Shown: one piece after another, positions 1-5,544 of the stretch
Layout of the letters: each line of letters starts with the position of its first letter
Numbering within the stretch: the first letter of the stretch is position 1
Source of the DNA: an uncultured bacterium
GTDB lineage: Bacteria; Bacillota; Clostridia; Oscillospirales; Acutalibacteraceae
DNA: 7,680 nt
NCBI GenBank assembly: GCA_905215105.1
Contig: CAJMOI010000093.1
Span: 1 to 7,680 of the forward strand
Direction: 5' to 3'
The notes under the pieces: model-generated
Told to the model about the DNA's origin: nothing
Database searches by the model: none
Seen by the model: the letters and a program-made list of their open reading frames with translations, nothing else
Translations under genes and position numbers: made by a program

Positions 1-1
1 C

Positions 2-1099
2 CTGGCCCGGGCGATCCGGGAACAGATTGCGGCCGGAACTTACAAAATGGGCGACCGGCTTCCCTCTGAAAATGAGCTGTCCGAGGAGTTCAATTTCAGC
101 CGCCAGACGGTCCGTCAGGCGCTGGGAATCCTGGAACGGGAAGGCTATCTGGTTCGACGCCGGGGCAGTGGAACCTATGTAGCCAAAGAAAGCCCCGGAT
201 TGAAAAAGAGCCGGACCATCGGGGTCATTACTACCTATATCACCGATTATATCTTTCCCGTCATCACCCGGGGTATCGAAGAAGTGCTTTCCTATGAAGG
301 CTATCGCCTGACGCTGGGCGTGACCAAAAACCGGGTGGAAACCGAACATCAGCTGCTCCAGTCCATGCTGGAAAACGGTGTGGACGGGCTAATCGTAGAG
401 GGCACCAAAACCGCTCTCCCCAATCCCAATATCGCGCTCTATCGGAAACTGGAAAGCATGGGCATTCCCTGTGTCTTTTTCAACGGCTATTATCGGGAAC
501 TTCCGGGCTGCGTCTATGTAGTAACCAACGACCGGGAATGCGGCAGTCAGGCTTCTTCTTTCCTGCTGGCCGCCGGTTGCCGTCACCTCGGAGGAATTTT
601 TAAATCCGACGATATGCAGGGACATGAACGGTATGCCGGTTTTGCTGAGGGTCTGATGGAAGCCGGACGGGAAATTAATGACGACTCTGTATTGTGGTAC
701 ACCACCGGCGACCGGGACTCTCTTTTTGAAGGGGACAACAGCGAGCGGGTTCTGCGCACTCTGAAACATTGTGACGGTGTGGTCTGTTATAATGACCAGA
801 TTGCATACCGCCTCATCGAGCTGTTCCGCCAAAGAGGAATTCGGGTACCGGAAGATGTCTGTGTGATTTCCTTTGACAATTCCAGCATTTCCCAATATTC
901 CCCTGTTAAAATTACATCCTTCAATCATCCCAAAGAGCAGATGGGGCAGGAAGCCGCACAGAAAATTATCCATATGATTCAAGGCAGTCGGGAAACCCCA
1001 CTGGTCATGCCCATGGCACTCATCTGCAAAGAATCCGTGAAAGAACGCCCCCATTCATCGGAAAACGACCAAGAGGATGATCCTTCCCAAACACCATAA
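2..1099 (+). CDS. araR: AraR-type GntR/LacI hybrid transcriptional repressor (5' partial)
   Basis: Probable arabinose-responsive repressor. The reading frame is open from base 2, upstream of the first visible ATG (base 47). The residues before that ATG (LARAIREQIAAGTYK) are the normal first helix of a GntR winged helix, so the true start lies outside the window, probably only some 5-10 codons away. The visible 365 residues compare with about 362 aa for Bacillus subtilis AraR. Visible residues 1-62 form the GntR DNA-binding domain (LPSENELSEEF, SRQTVRQAL, then the wing RRRGSGTYV). Residues of about 72-350 form a LacI/periplasmic-binding-protein type effector domain, with VDGLIVEGT, FKSDDMQGHERYAGF, CYNDQIAYRL and VISFDNSSISQYS. 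This domain combination is the hallmark of AraR, which in Bacillus releases ara operators when L-arabinose binds. The next gene, araD, 27 bp away on the same strand, supports the name. No operator could be recognised in the short intergenic space. The effector is inferred from family and context. Confidence 0.88.
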   Translation: MARAIREQIAAGTYKMGDRLPSENELSEEFNFSRQTVRQALGILEREGYLVRRRGSGTYVAKESPGLKKSRTIGVITTYITDYIFPVITRGIEEVLSYEGYRLTLGVTKNRVETEHQLLQSMLENGVDGLIVEGTKTALPNPNIALYRKLESMGIPCVFFNGYYRELPGCVYVVTNDRECGSQASSFLLAAGCRHLGGIFKSDDMQGHERYAGFAEGLMEAGREINDDSVLWYTTGDRDSLFEGDNSERVLRTLKHCDGVVCYNDQIAYRLIELFRQRGIRVPEDVCVISFDNSSISQYSPVKITSFNHPKEQMGQEAAQKIIHMIQGSRETPLVMPMALICKESVKERPHSSENDQEDDPSQTP

Positions 1100-1112
1100 A
1101 TTGAATCTCACC

Positions 1113-1118
1113 AGGAGG
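1113..1118 (+). promoter_or_regulatory. Ribosome binding site of araD
   Basis: AGGAGG, a perfect anti-16S match, lies 8 nt before the ATG at 1127. It fixes the araD start. The 27-bp gap after araR shows no promoter-like boxes, so co-transcription with araR is likely. Confidence 0.85.
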
Positions 1119-1126
1119 TATTTATC

Positions 1127-1822
1127 ATGCTTGAAAAACTCAAAGAACAGGTATGGAAAGCCAATTTACAGCTGCCCGCTCATGGACTGGTAGTCTTCAC
1201 CTGGGGCAATGTCTCCGGAATCGACCGGGAATCCGGCCTTTTCGTCATTAAACCCTCCGGAGTGGAATACGACCAGCTTCGTCCCGAGGATATGGTAGTC
1301 ATGGACCTGAACGGCAACAAAGTAGAGGGTGAGCTGAATCCCTCTTCTGATACGCCCACCCATCTGGAGCTGTACCGGAATTTCCCCACCATCGGCGGCG
1401 TGGTCCACACTCATTCCCGTTGGGCTACCATCTGGGCCCAGAGCGGCAGAAGTATTCCCGCTTATGGCACCACTCATGGCGACTATTTTTACGGCCCCAT
1501 CCCCTGCACCCGAGCTATGACGCCCGAAGAAATCGGCGGCGAATATGAACTGGAAACCGGAAAAGTCATCGTTGAAACTTTCCAGGACAAAAAGCCCGAG
1601 GATATTCCGGCCGTACTGGTCAAATCTCACGGCCCCTTCACCTGGGGCAAGGACTGCTTTGAAGCCGTTCACAACTCTGTAGTGCTGGAAGAACTGGCTA
1701 TGATGGCCTGGCACACAGAAAACACCTTTGGTGTCCAGATGCAGCCCATGCAGCAGGAACTGTTGGATAAGCACTTCCTGCGCAAGCACGGCGCAAACGC
1801 CTATTACGGACAGAAGAAGTAA
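1127..1822 (+). CDS. araD: L-ribulose-5-phosphate 4-epimerase
   Basis: Class II aldolase/epimerase fold enzyme. It converts L-ribulose 5-phosphate to D-xylulose 5-phosphate by metal-dependent retro-aldol cleavage and re-addition, the last step feeding L-arabinose into the pentose phosphate pathway (cytoplasmic; homotetramer in the family). The length of 231 aa equals that of the Escherichia coli enzyme. Family residues are all visible: phosphate-binding TWGNVSG (about 25-31) and KPSG (42-45), SSDTPTH with D75, zinc ligands H94 and H96 in VHTHS, third zinc ligand H168 in KSHGPF, catalytic D119 in THGDYF, and catalytic Tyr at about Y227 in the C-terminal AYYGQ. The C-terminus is nearly identical in style to E. 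coli AraD (RKHGANAYYGQ). The start is set by AGGAGG at 1113. It probably forms an operon with araR and is followed by a strong terminator. AraD resembles UlaF/SgbE paralogues, but the araR neighbour favours the arabinose role. Confidence 0.95.
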   Translation: MLEKLKEQVWKANLQLPAHGLVVFTWGNVSGIDRESGLFVIKPSGVEYDQLRPEDMVVMDLNGNKVEGELNPSSDTPTHLELYRNFPTIGGVVHTHSRWATIWAQSGRSIPAYGTTHGDYFYGPIPCTRAMTPEEIGGEYELETGKVIVETFQDKKPEDIPAVLVKSHGPFTWGKDCFEAVHNSVVLEELAMMAWHTENTFGVQMQPMQQELLDKHFLRKHGANAYYGQKK

Positions 1823-1836
1823 TTGTTTTTTCTATT

Positions 1837-1896
1837 CAGCAGGGAAATGCTGTGAGAATTTTGGATTTTTTTCACAGTTTTCCTTGCTGTTTTTTT
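1837..1896 (+). terminator. Rho-independent terminator after araD
   Basis: Long two-part hairpin. CAGCAGGGAAA (1837-1847) pairs with TTTCCTTGCTG, ending at 1889, with one G-U pair. The inner CTGTGA (1850-1855) pairs with TCACAG (1872-1877). Seven T residues (1890-1896) follow at once. It starts 14 bp after the araD stop and separates the ara unit from manA. Confidence 0.85.
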
Positions 1897-1912
1897 GTTT
1901 CTGGTATATCAT
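1884..1912 (+). promoter_or_regulatory. Candidate manA promoter overlapping the araD terminator
   Basis: TTGCTG (1884-1889) and TATCAT (1907-1912) are separated by exactly 17 bp, a plausible sigma-A promoter about 50 bp before the manA start. The -35 is also the last part of the terminator's 3' arm. The match is moderate (4 of 6 at -35, 4 of 6 at -10), so the call is tentative. A promoter somewhere here is expected, because manA lies behind a strong terminator. Confidence 0.4.
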
Positions 1913-1964
1913 AGAGATAGAAGTTGGCGCACAGAAAAAGCGCCTGAAAGGAAGGTATCGTGAA

Positions 1965-2924
1965 ATGAACATGCTGAAACTGGAACCTGCATTTAAGGAC
2001 TATCTCTGGGGCGGCACTCGCCTGAAGACCGAATACAACAAGAAGAGCGATCTGGACATTGTGGCAGAGAGCTGGGAGCTTTCCACTCATCCCGCCGGAC
2101 AGAGCGTGATCCGCGGCGGCGAATATGACGGCCTGACCCTGACAGAATACATCGAAAAGGCCGGACGTCAGGTACTGGGCAAAAACGGCGAAGCTTTTGA
2201 AAACTTCCCCGTGCTCATCAAGTTTATCGACGCCAAAAATCCCCTGTCCATTCAGGTACACCCCAGCGACGAATATGCACTGCGGGTAGAGCATGAATAC
2301 GGCAAAACCGAAATGTGGTACATTCTGGACTGCGAGGAGGGTGCATCTCTGTACTTCGGCGTTAACCGTGAGATTTCCAAAGAGGAATTCCGGGCAAAGA
2401 TCGAAGACAACACTCTGCTGGAAGTGCTGAACAAAGTTCCCGTTCATAAGGGCGACGTATTCTTCATCGAAGCCGGCACCATTCACGCTATCGGTGCAGG
2501 CATCATTATCTGCGAGATTCAGCAGAACTCCAACACTACTTACCGTGTATACGACTACGGCCGCCGGGACAAGGACGGAAACCTGCGGGAGCTCCATGTG
2601 GACAAGGCCATCGAAGTTTCCAAAATGACCCCCTCCGATACTTCCGCCCATACCTATGAGCCCAAGAAGCTGGAGGCCGCTGTCGAAACCCGTCTGGCAA
2701 CCTGCAAATACTTTACCACCGACAAGTATGTCATTGACGGCGCACAGCCCTTTACCATTGATGAGACCAGCTTCCGCTCCTTCGTGATTGTTGACGGCGA
2801 AGGAACTATGGAAAGCGACGGCGAAACCCTGGCTGTCCGCAAGGGCGACAGTGTCTTTGTTCCCGCTGGAAACGGCACCGTCACGGTTACCGGTAACTGC
2901 ACCGTGATCCTCACCACTGTTTAA
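1965..2924 (+). CDS. manA: Mannose-6-phosphate isomerase, class I
   Basis: Zinc-dependent cytoplasmic isomerase interconverting mannose 6-phosphate and fructose 6-phosphate, linking mannose use to glycolysis and supplying mannose 6-phosphate for GDP-mannose. The open frame extends upstream to 1728, but the start at 1965 is chosen. It gives 319 aa, close to the 315-aa Bacillus ManA, begins with the family's MNMLKLEPAFKDYLWGG, and has AGGAAGG at 1949-1955, 9 nt before the ATG. ATG 1971 is a possible alternative. The cupin metal site is visible: Q97 and H99 in SIQVHPSDEYA, E116 in GKTEMWYIL, and H174 in EAGTIHAIG. The catalytic Arg is about R194 in TYRVYDYGR. The C-terminal half (about 240-319) is the second cupin-like domain, with VRKGDSVFVPAG. 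It is separated from araD by a terminator. An IS256-type element starts about 15 bp after its stop codon, so its own terminator has probably been displaced. Confidence 0.95.
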   Translation: MNMLKLEPAFKDYLWGGTRLKTEYNKKSDLDIVAESWELSTHPAGQSVIRGGEYDGLTLTEYIEKAGRQVLGKNGEAFENFPVLIKFIDAKNPLSIQVHPSDEYALRVEHEYGKTEMWYILDCEEGASLYFGVNREISKEEFRAKIEDNTLLEVLNKVPVHKGDVFFIEAGTIHAIGAGIIICEIQQNSNTTYRVYDYGRRDKDGNLRELHVDKAIEVSKMTPSDTSAHTYEPKKLEAAVETRLATCKYFTTDKYVIDGAQPFTIDETSFRSFVIVDGEGTMESDGETLAVRKGDSVFVPAGNGTVTVTGNCTVILTTV

Positions 2925-2939
2925 AACCAAACCAGATTG

Positions 2940-2998
2940 TAAGGTAGTGTCAACAGTTTTTCGCAAATTTAGTTTGCAGTCTCTGAAATAAATGAAGT
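2940..2998. repeat. Left terminal/subterminal inverted repeat of the IS
   Basis: It contains TAAGGTA (2940-2946), CGCAAATT (2962-2969), GTTTGCAGTCTCTG (2972-2985) and AATGAAGT (2991-2998), all of which recur in inverted orientation and in the same order at the right end. The last block overlaps the transposase stop codon. The spacing of the blocks differs between ends (15 versus 10 bp between the outer two), so the repeat is gapped. Confidence 0.6.
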
Positions 2999-4188
2999 CA
3001 GCCAGCAATAGAGACATCCTCAAGGGCTGCCTCTAGGTGCTTCATGTTCATGTACTTCTTGTTGCCCCACTGGGTACCGGCCACATGGCGCAGCCGGGCA
3101 CAGACTAGCATAAGGGCGGAATTGCCGTCCGGAAAACTCCCCACCACGCGAGTGCGGCGGCGGATTTCCCGGTTCAGTCGTTCAATGACATTGTTGGTGC
3201 GGATACGAGTCCAGTGTTCGCTGGGAAACTCGCAGTAGGTCAGCGTTTCTTCAATGCCGTCCTCCACCTTCTTGGCTGCTTCTTTCAGCTTCATGGAGCG
3301 TAGTTCTTCTACCACAGCTCTGGCTTTCTCACGAGCAGCTTTTTTGCTTTCCTGAGCGTGGATCGCTTTGAGCATCTTTGCCACCAGCTTTGCTTTGGAA
3401 CGCGGTGTAACAGCAAACACATTCCGGTAAAAGTGGACTGTACACCGTTGGTATTTGGCCTCGGGAAACACTTCTCCCACGGCTTCCAGCATACCAAGGC
3501 ACTTGTCACCAACCACCAATTTAACCCCATCCAGACCACGGCCGCGGAGCCACTGGAAAAAATTGACCCAACTGGCCTTGTCTTCTTTCATACCCTCAGC
3601 TGCGCCAAGAACCTCACGGTAGCCATCCTCGTTGACCGCAATGGCTACCAGAATGGCTACATTTTCAAACTCTCCACCCCAGTTACGGCGCAGATAGATT
3701 CCATCCACATAGACATACGGATACCGTCCTCCTTGCAAAGGGCGGTTCCGCCAATCCTCAATGTGGACATACGCTTTCTTGTTCAGCTCACTAATGGTGG
3801 ATGGCGACACCTTGCTACCCCACAGAGCCTCGGTAATATCCTCCACGCGCCGGACGGATACGCCTGCCAGATACATCTCAATGAGAGCTTCTTCCACGCT
3901 GCTTTCACGGCGGCGATACCGCTCAATGATGGCGGTTTCAAAAGAGATCCCCTTGAGCTTGGGCACCTTGAGTGTGACGTCTCCGGAAGTGGTTGCGAGA
4001 TTACGAGTGTAGTGGCCGCTGCGGTAGCCTTGGCGCTGCTCATTACGCTCATACCGAGCAGCTTGGGTCAGCTTGTTGGCCTCTGCCTCTAGCAGCTCGT
4101 TGAGCGTCTCCTCTACACTACCTCGTACGAGTTCCTTGAGTTGCCCCTTGATAACTTCCTCGTTTAGCTGTACAATCTTTTCAGGCAT
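2998..4188 (-). CDS. IS256-family (Mutator-type) transposase
   Basis: DDE transposase of the IS256/Mutator superfamily, which moves its element by a copy-out, paste-in route through a circular intermediate. The length of 396 aa is typical (about 390-410). The DDE triad is visible: D162 in YVYVDGIYLR, D228 in LVVGDKCLG, and E336 in NNVIERLNREIRRRTRVVG. The family signature RCTVHFYRNV (248-257) lies between the second Asp and the Glu, followed by the expected helical insertion (about 262-325, KAIHAQESKKAAREKA). The N-terminal DNA-binding part (1-100) has the usual YERNEQRQGYRSGHYTR and VPKLKG. The start is set by AAAGGAG at 4199-4205 (minus strand), 10 nt before the ATG. No frameshift or internal stop is seen, so the protein may be functional. 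It is transcribed toward manA, convergently. Confidence 0.95.
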   Translation of the reverse strand: MPEKIVQLNEEVIKGQLKELVRGSVEETLNELLEAEANKLTQAARYERNEQRQGYRSGHYTRNLATTSGDVTLKVPKLKGISFETAIIERYRRRESSVEEALIEMYLAGVSVRRVEDITEALWGSKVSPSTISELNKKAYVHIEDWRNRPLQGGRYPYVYVDGIYLRRNWGGEFENVAILVAIAVNEDGYREVLGAAEGMKEDKASWVNFFQWLRGRGLDGVKLVVGDKCLGMLEAVGEVFPEAKYQRCTVHFYRNVFAVTPRSKAKLVAKMLKAIHAQESKKAAREKARAVVEELRSMKLKEAAKKVEDGIEETLTYCEFPSEHWTRIRTNNVIERLNREIRRRTRVVGSFPDGNSALMLVCARLRHVAGTQWGNKKYMNMKHLEAALEDVSIAG

Positions 4189-4198
4189 GGTTTGCTAT

Positions 4199-4205
4199 CT
4201 CCTTT
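4199..4205 (-). promoter_or_regulatory. Ribosome binding site of the transposase
   Basis: Read on the minus strand this is AAAGGAG, 10 nt before the ATG at 4188. It supports the chosen transposase start. Confidence 0.7.
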
Positions 4206-4220
4206 CGAATGGTGTGTCGC

Positions 4221-4296
4221 AACTTCATTCTACCAGAGATCTGCAAACCATGTCTCTTTTTATCCATTTTTAATTTGCGAAACTTATTTTACCTTA
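4221..4296. repeat. Right terminal/subterminal inverted repeat of the IS
   Basis: It carries the complements of the left-end blocks: AACTTCATT (4221-4229), CAGAGATCTGCAAAC (4234-4248), AATTTGCG (4272-4279) and TACCTTA (4290-4296). About 21 extra bases sit between the middle blocks compared with the left end. The region is the untranslated leader and end upstream of the transposase gene. Confidence 0.6.
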
Positions 4297-4301
4297 TCGG
4301 C

Positions 4302-4367
4302 TTGGGGGCAGCGCCCTCAACAAGCGTTTGTGGCGAAATGGATAGCCACAAGCATTGCTTGCCACAA
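4302..4367. repeat. Cluster of short inverted repeats of unknown role
   Basis: Three overlapping symmetric structures fill 66 bp between the IS and the XRE gene. TTGGGGGC / GCCCTCAA (4302-4309 and 4313-4320) has a 3-nt spacer and one G-U mismatch. TTGTGGC / GCCACAA (4328-4334 and 4345-4351) has a 10-nt loop, and GCCACAA recurs at 4361-4367. CAAGCATTGCTTG (4349-4361) is a perfect odd palindrome. No ORF is supported here. It could be a scar or functional site of a mobile element, but no identity can be given. Confidence 0.5.
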
Positions 4368-4385
4368 TTATGCTCCCTTTCAAAT

Positions 4386-4427
4386 AAAAAAGCTAACGAT
4401 GGGAGACTGTTGGCTCCCACCGTTAGC
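4386..4427 (-). terminator. Rho-independent terminator of the XRE-type gene
   Basis: On the minus strand, GCTAACGGTGGGAG pairs with CTCCCATCGTTAGC (one A-C mismatch, loop of about 8 nt) and is followed by six T residues. The 5' arm includes the stop codon TAA of the XRE gene (4423-4425), so the hairpin begins inside the coding sequence. Confidence 0.85.
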
Positions 4428-4737
4428 TCTCCGAGTTCAAACGACCAATCAATCCAATCAACATTATCAGATCGTCGTCAGACAGTTTCCTCATTCCATC
4501 AAGAGCCTTCTTGATGAGTTGAGGGTTGTTTTCTTGTGCATCAAAAAATTGAAATGGGGTAATCTCCATATATTCGCAGATGTTGAGAAACTGCTTCATA
4601 GACGGCAATGCACGGCCAGAAGAAATGGCTTGAACATAGTTTTTGTTTTGGCCCAAATCCATGCTCATCTGGTATTCCGACACACCCTTTTTCAAACGCA
4701 ATTCTGTAATCCGATTGCGAATAAACTCCTCATCCAT
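4423..4737 (-). CDS. Small XRE-family helix-turn-helix regulator
   Basis: A 104-aa protein with a Cro/C1-type helix-turn-helix at residues of about 5-62. ITELRLKKGVSEYQMSMDLGQ (11-30) holds the first helices, NKNYVQAISSGRALPSMKQF the recognition helix and turn, then LNICEYMEITPFQFF. The C-terminal tail (about 70-104, IKKALDGMRKLSDDDLIMLIGLIGRL) looks helical and may serve dimerisation. A GTG nine bases upstream at 4746 is in frame, but ATG 4737 is preferred because GAGGTG (4744-4749 read on minus) sits 6 nt before it. It probably binds the shared control region and regulates itself and the divergent SLOG-type gene. Small XRE proteins of this kind are common on clostridial integrative elements. 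The target and signal are unknown. Confidence 0.85.
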   Translation of the reverse strand: MDEEFIRNRITELRLKKGVSEYQMSMDLGQNKNYVQAISSGRALPSMKQFLNICEYMEITPFQFFDAQENNPQLIKKALDGMRKLSDDDLIMLIGLIGRLNSES

Positions 4738-4781
4738 ACAAATCACCTCTCTGCTACTTTTAGGATAGCAGAAAGCGAATG

Positions 4782-4810
4782 TTGATATTCCACATTGTAT
4801 ATGGTATAAT
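4782..4810 (+). promoter_or_regulatory. Strong sigma-A promoter for the SLOG-type gene
   Basis: TTGATA (4782-4787), a 17-bp spacer, then a perfect TATAAT (4805-4810) with an extended TG at 4802-4803. Transcription would begin near 4817, giving a leader of about 80 nt before the ATG at 4896. Confidence 0.8.
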
Positions 4811-4835
4811 TTTGATTAAATATGCTTTTTGTCAA
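4806..4835 (-). promoter_or_regulatory. Candidate leftward promoter for the XRE-type gene
   Basis: On the minus strand a perfect TTGACA (complement of 4830-4835) is followed after 18 bp by AATTAT (complement of 4806-4811), a weak -10. It would overlap the -10 of the rightward promoter, so the two could not be used at once on the same DNA. The -10 is the weak point of the call. Confidence 0.4.
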
Positions 4836-4895
4836 CATTATTTGCACGATTTTTGCTTTGTATATGTAATCAAGGCCAAAACGGGGAGGGATTTT

Positions 4896-5435
4896 ATGAA
4901 TCCGCGTGCTTGCGCCATTACTGGCCATCGTCCAACAAGATTTTGCTTCGGTTATAACGAAAATCATCCGCTGTGTAAAGAAATAAAAGAGCGCCTTTTT
5001 GAGCAGTTTCAAATGCTACACGACAGAGAAAATGTTCAAACATTTTTTGTGGGCGGCGCTCTTGGTGTAGATATGTGGGCCGGTGAGCAGCTGCTGGCGC
5101 TGAAAGAAAAATCCGGGTATGAGAACATTGAAATTATTGTTGCGATTCCCTTCGTTGGCCATGACTCTAAATGGCCAGAGCAAAGTCAAAAAAGGCTGAA
5201 AAGTCTGATTCAAAAAGCGACAAACTGCATTGTAGTTTCTCAGGAAGCAAACACCGCCAGTTATAAAAAACGCAACTACTATATGGTGGATCATGCTGAT
5301 TTTCTTGTGGGGGTATTTGACAATGCAAAACAGATGCGATCTGGTACAGCTCAGACTGTAAACTATGCTCTCCGCCAAGGAAAACAAATCATCTTGATTC
5401 ACCCTGACACTGCCGATACTGCATATCTCAGATGA
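4896..5435 (+). CDS. SLOG-family (DUF1273/YpsA-like) protein
   Basis: A 179-aa Rossmann-like protein of the SLOG superfamily, which includes YpsA, DprA and LOG-type proteins. These are thought to bind nucleotides or nucleotide-derived ligands. Visible motifs in order: ITGHRPTRF (8-16) after the first strand, FFVGGALGVDMWAGEQ (50-65), VAIPFVGHDSKWPEQSQKR (82-100), KRNYYMVDHADFLVGVFDN (125-143), and RSGTAQTVNYALRQGKQIILI (148-168). The length matches YpsA (about 180 aa). The frame is open upstream to 4779, but the start at 4896 is chosen for GGGGAGGG at 4883-4890 (5-nt spacing) and the family's N-terminus. It is divergent from the XRE regulator, with a strong promoter between them. The region is AT-richer than the ara and manA genes, fitting acquired DNA. 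The biological role is unknown. SLOG proteins have been proposed as sensors in conflict systems and also occur on integrative elements. Confidence 0.85.
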   Translation: MNPRACAITGHRPTRFCFGYNENHPLCKEIKERLFEQFQMLHDRENVQTFFVGGALGVDMWAGEQLLALKEKSGYENIEIIVAIPFVGHDSKWPEQSQKRLKSLIQKATNCIVVSQEANTASYKKRNYYMVDHADFLVGVFDNAKQMRSGTAQTVNYALRQGKQIILIHPDTADTAYLR

Positions 5436-5499
5436 ATAACAAATTCACAAAAAGTTAATCGGCAGAACTTACAAAACATTTCCAATGACAAGCGCCTTA

Positions 5500-5508
5500 T
5501 GATATAAT
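5500..5508 (+). promoter_or_regulatory. Extended -10 promoter of the leader and paralogue unit
   Basis: TGATATAAT is a perfect extended -10 (TG at 5500-5501, TATAAT at 5503-5508). A weak -35 (TTTCCA, 5479-5484) lies 18 bp upstream. Transcription from about 5515 would give a leader of about 220 nt before the 489-aa gene, including the small ORF and two hairpins. Confidence 0.65.
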
Positions 5509-5530
5509 AAAATATAAAATTATGCCTATA

Positions 5531-5539
5531 AAGGAGGTG
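5531..5539 (+). promoter_or_regulatory. Strong ribosome binding site of the 63-codon ORF
   Basis: AAGGAGGTG, a near-ideal Shine-Dalgarno sequence, lies 5 nt before ATG 5545. It is the main reason to believe the small ORF is translated. Confidence 0.75.
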
Positions 5540-5544
5540 CCACT

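Larger units (their letters stand above)
2940..4296 (-). mobile_element. IS256-family insertion sequence (about 1.36 kb)
   Basis: A single intact transposase gene on the minus strand is flanked by imperfect inverted termini. The outermost shared motif is TAAGGTA (2940-2946) and its complement TACCTTA (4290-4296). Inside lie GTTTTTCGCAAATT on the left and GTTTCGCAAATT on the right (read inward), then a second shared block GTTTGCAG(A)TCTCTG with AATGAAGT further in. The size fits the family (about 1.2-1.5 kb). The 8-bp flanks (ccagattg left, tcggcttg right) do not form a target duplication, so the exact ends are uncertain by several bases. The element starts just after manA and borders accessory DNA on the right. 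Confidence 0.75.
4779..4839. promoter_or_regulatory. Divergent control region with a 10-bp motif inverted over both -35 boxes
   Basis: AATGTTGATA (4779-4788) on the plus strand recurs as AATGTTGACA on the minus strand (complement of 4830-4839). Nine of ten bases match, with about 51-53 bp between centres, near five helical turns. Each copy contains a -35 box: TTGATA for the rightward gene and TTGACA for the leftward one. This geometry would suit cooperative binding by the small XRE regulator. The operator role is inferred. Confidence 0.45.

Noticed and set aside
1728..1964. Upstream extension of the manA frame to 1728
   Set aside because: The extension overlaps araD and the terminator, has no family similarity, and a good ribosome binding site precedes ATG 1965.
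2882..2906. Perfect 12-bp palindrome GTTACCGGTAAC (2886-2897) with outer CACGG/CCGTG at the end of manA
   Set aside because: It lies inside the coding sequence, is explained by Thr/Val/Gly codons of the last beta strands, and is not followed by a T-run, so it is not called a terminator.
3358..4092. 244-codon ORF antisense to the transposase
   Set aside because: It is a shadow of the intact IS256-type transposase, which has all DDE motifs.
4192..4785. Open frames on the plus strand covering the IS right end and the XRE gene
   Set aside because: They run antisense to a well-supported XRE gene and across terminator and repeat structures, with no recognisable protein features.
4842..4870. Second rightward promoter TTGCAC-17-TGTAAT before the SLOG gene
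   Set aside because: The matches are weaker than the nearly perfect promoter at 4782-4810, and there is no further support.
5436..5499. Terminator after the SLOG-type gene
   Set aside because: No stem with a T-run is visible, so the SLOG transcript may run into the next unit.
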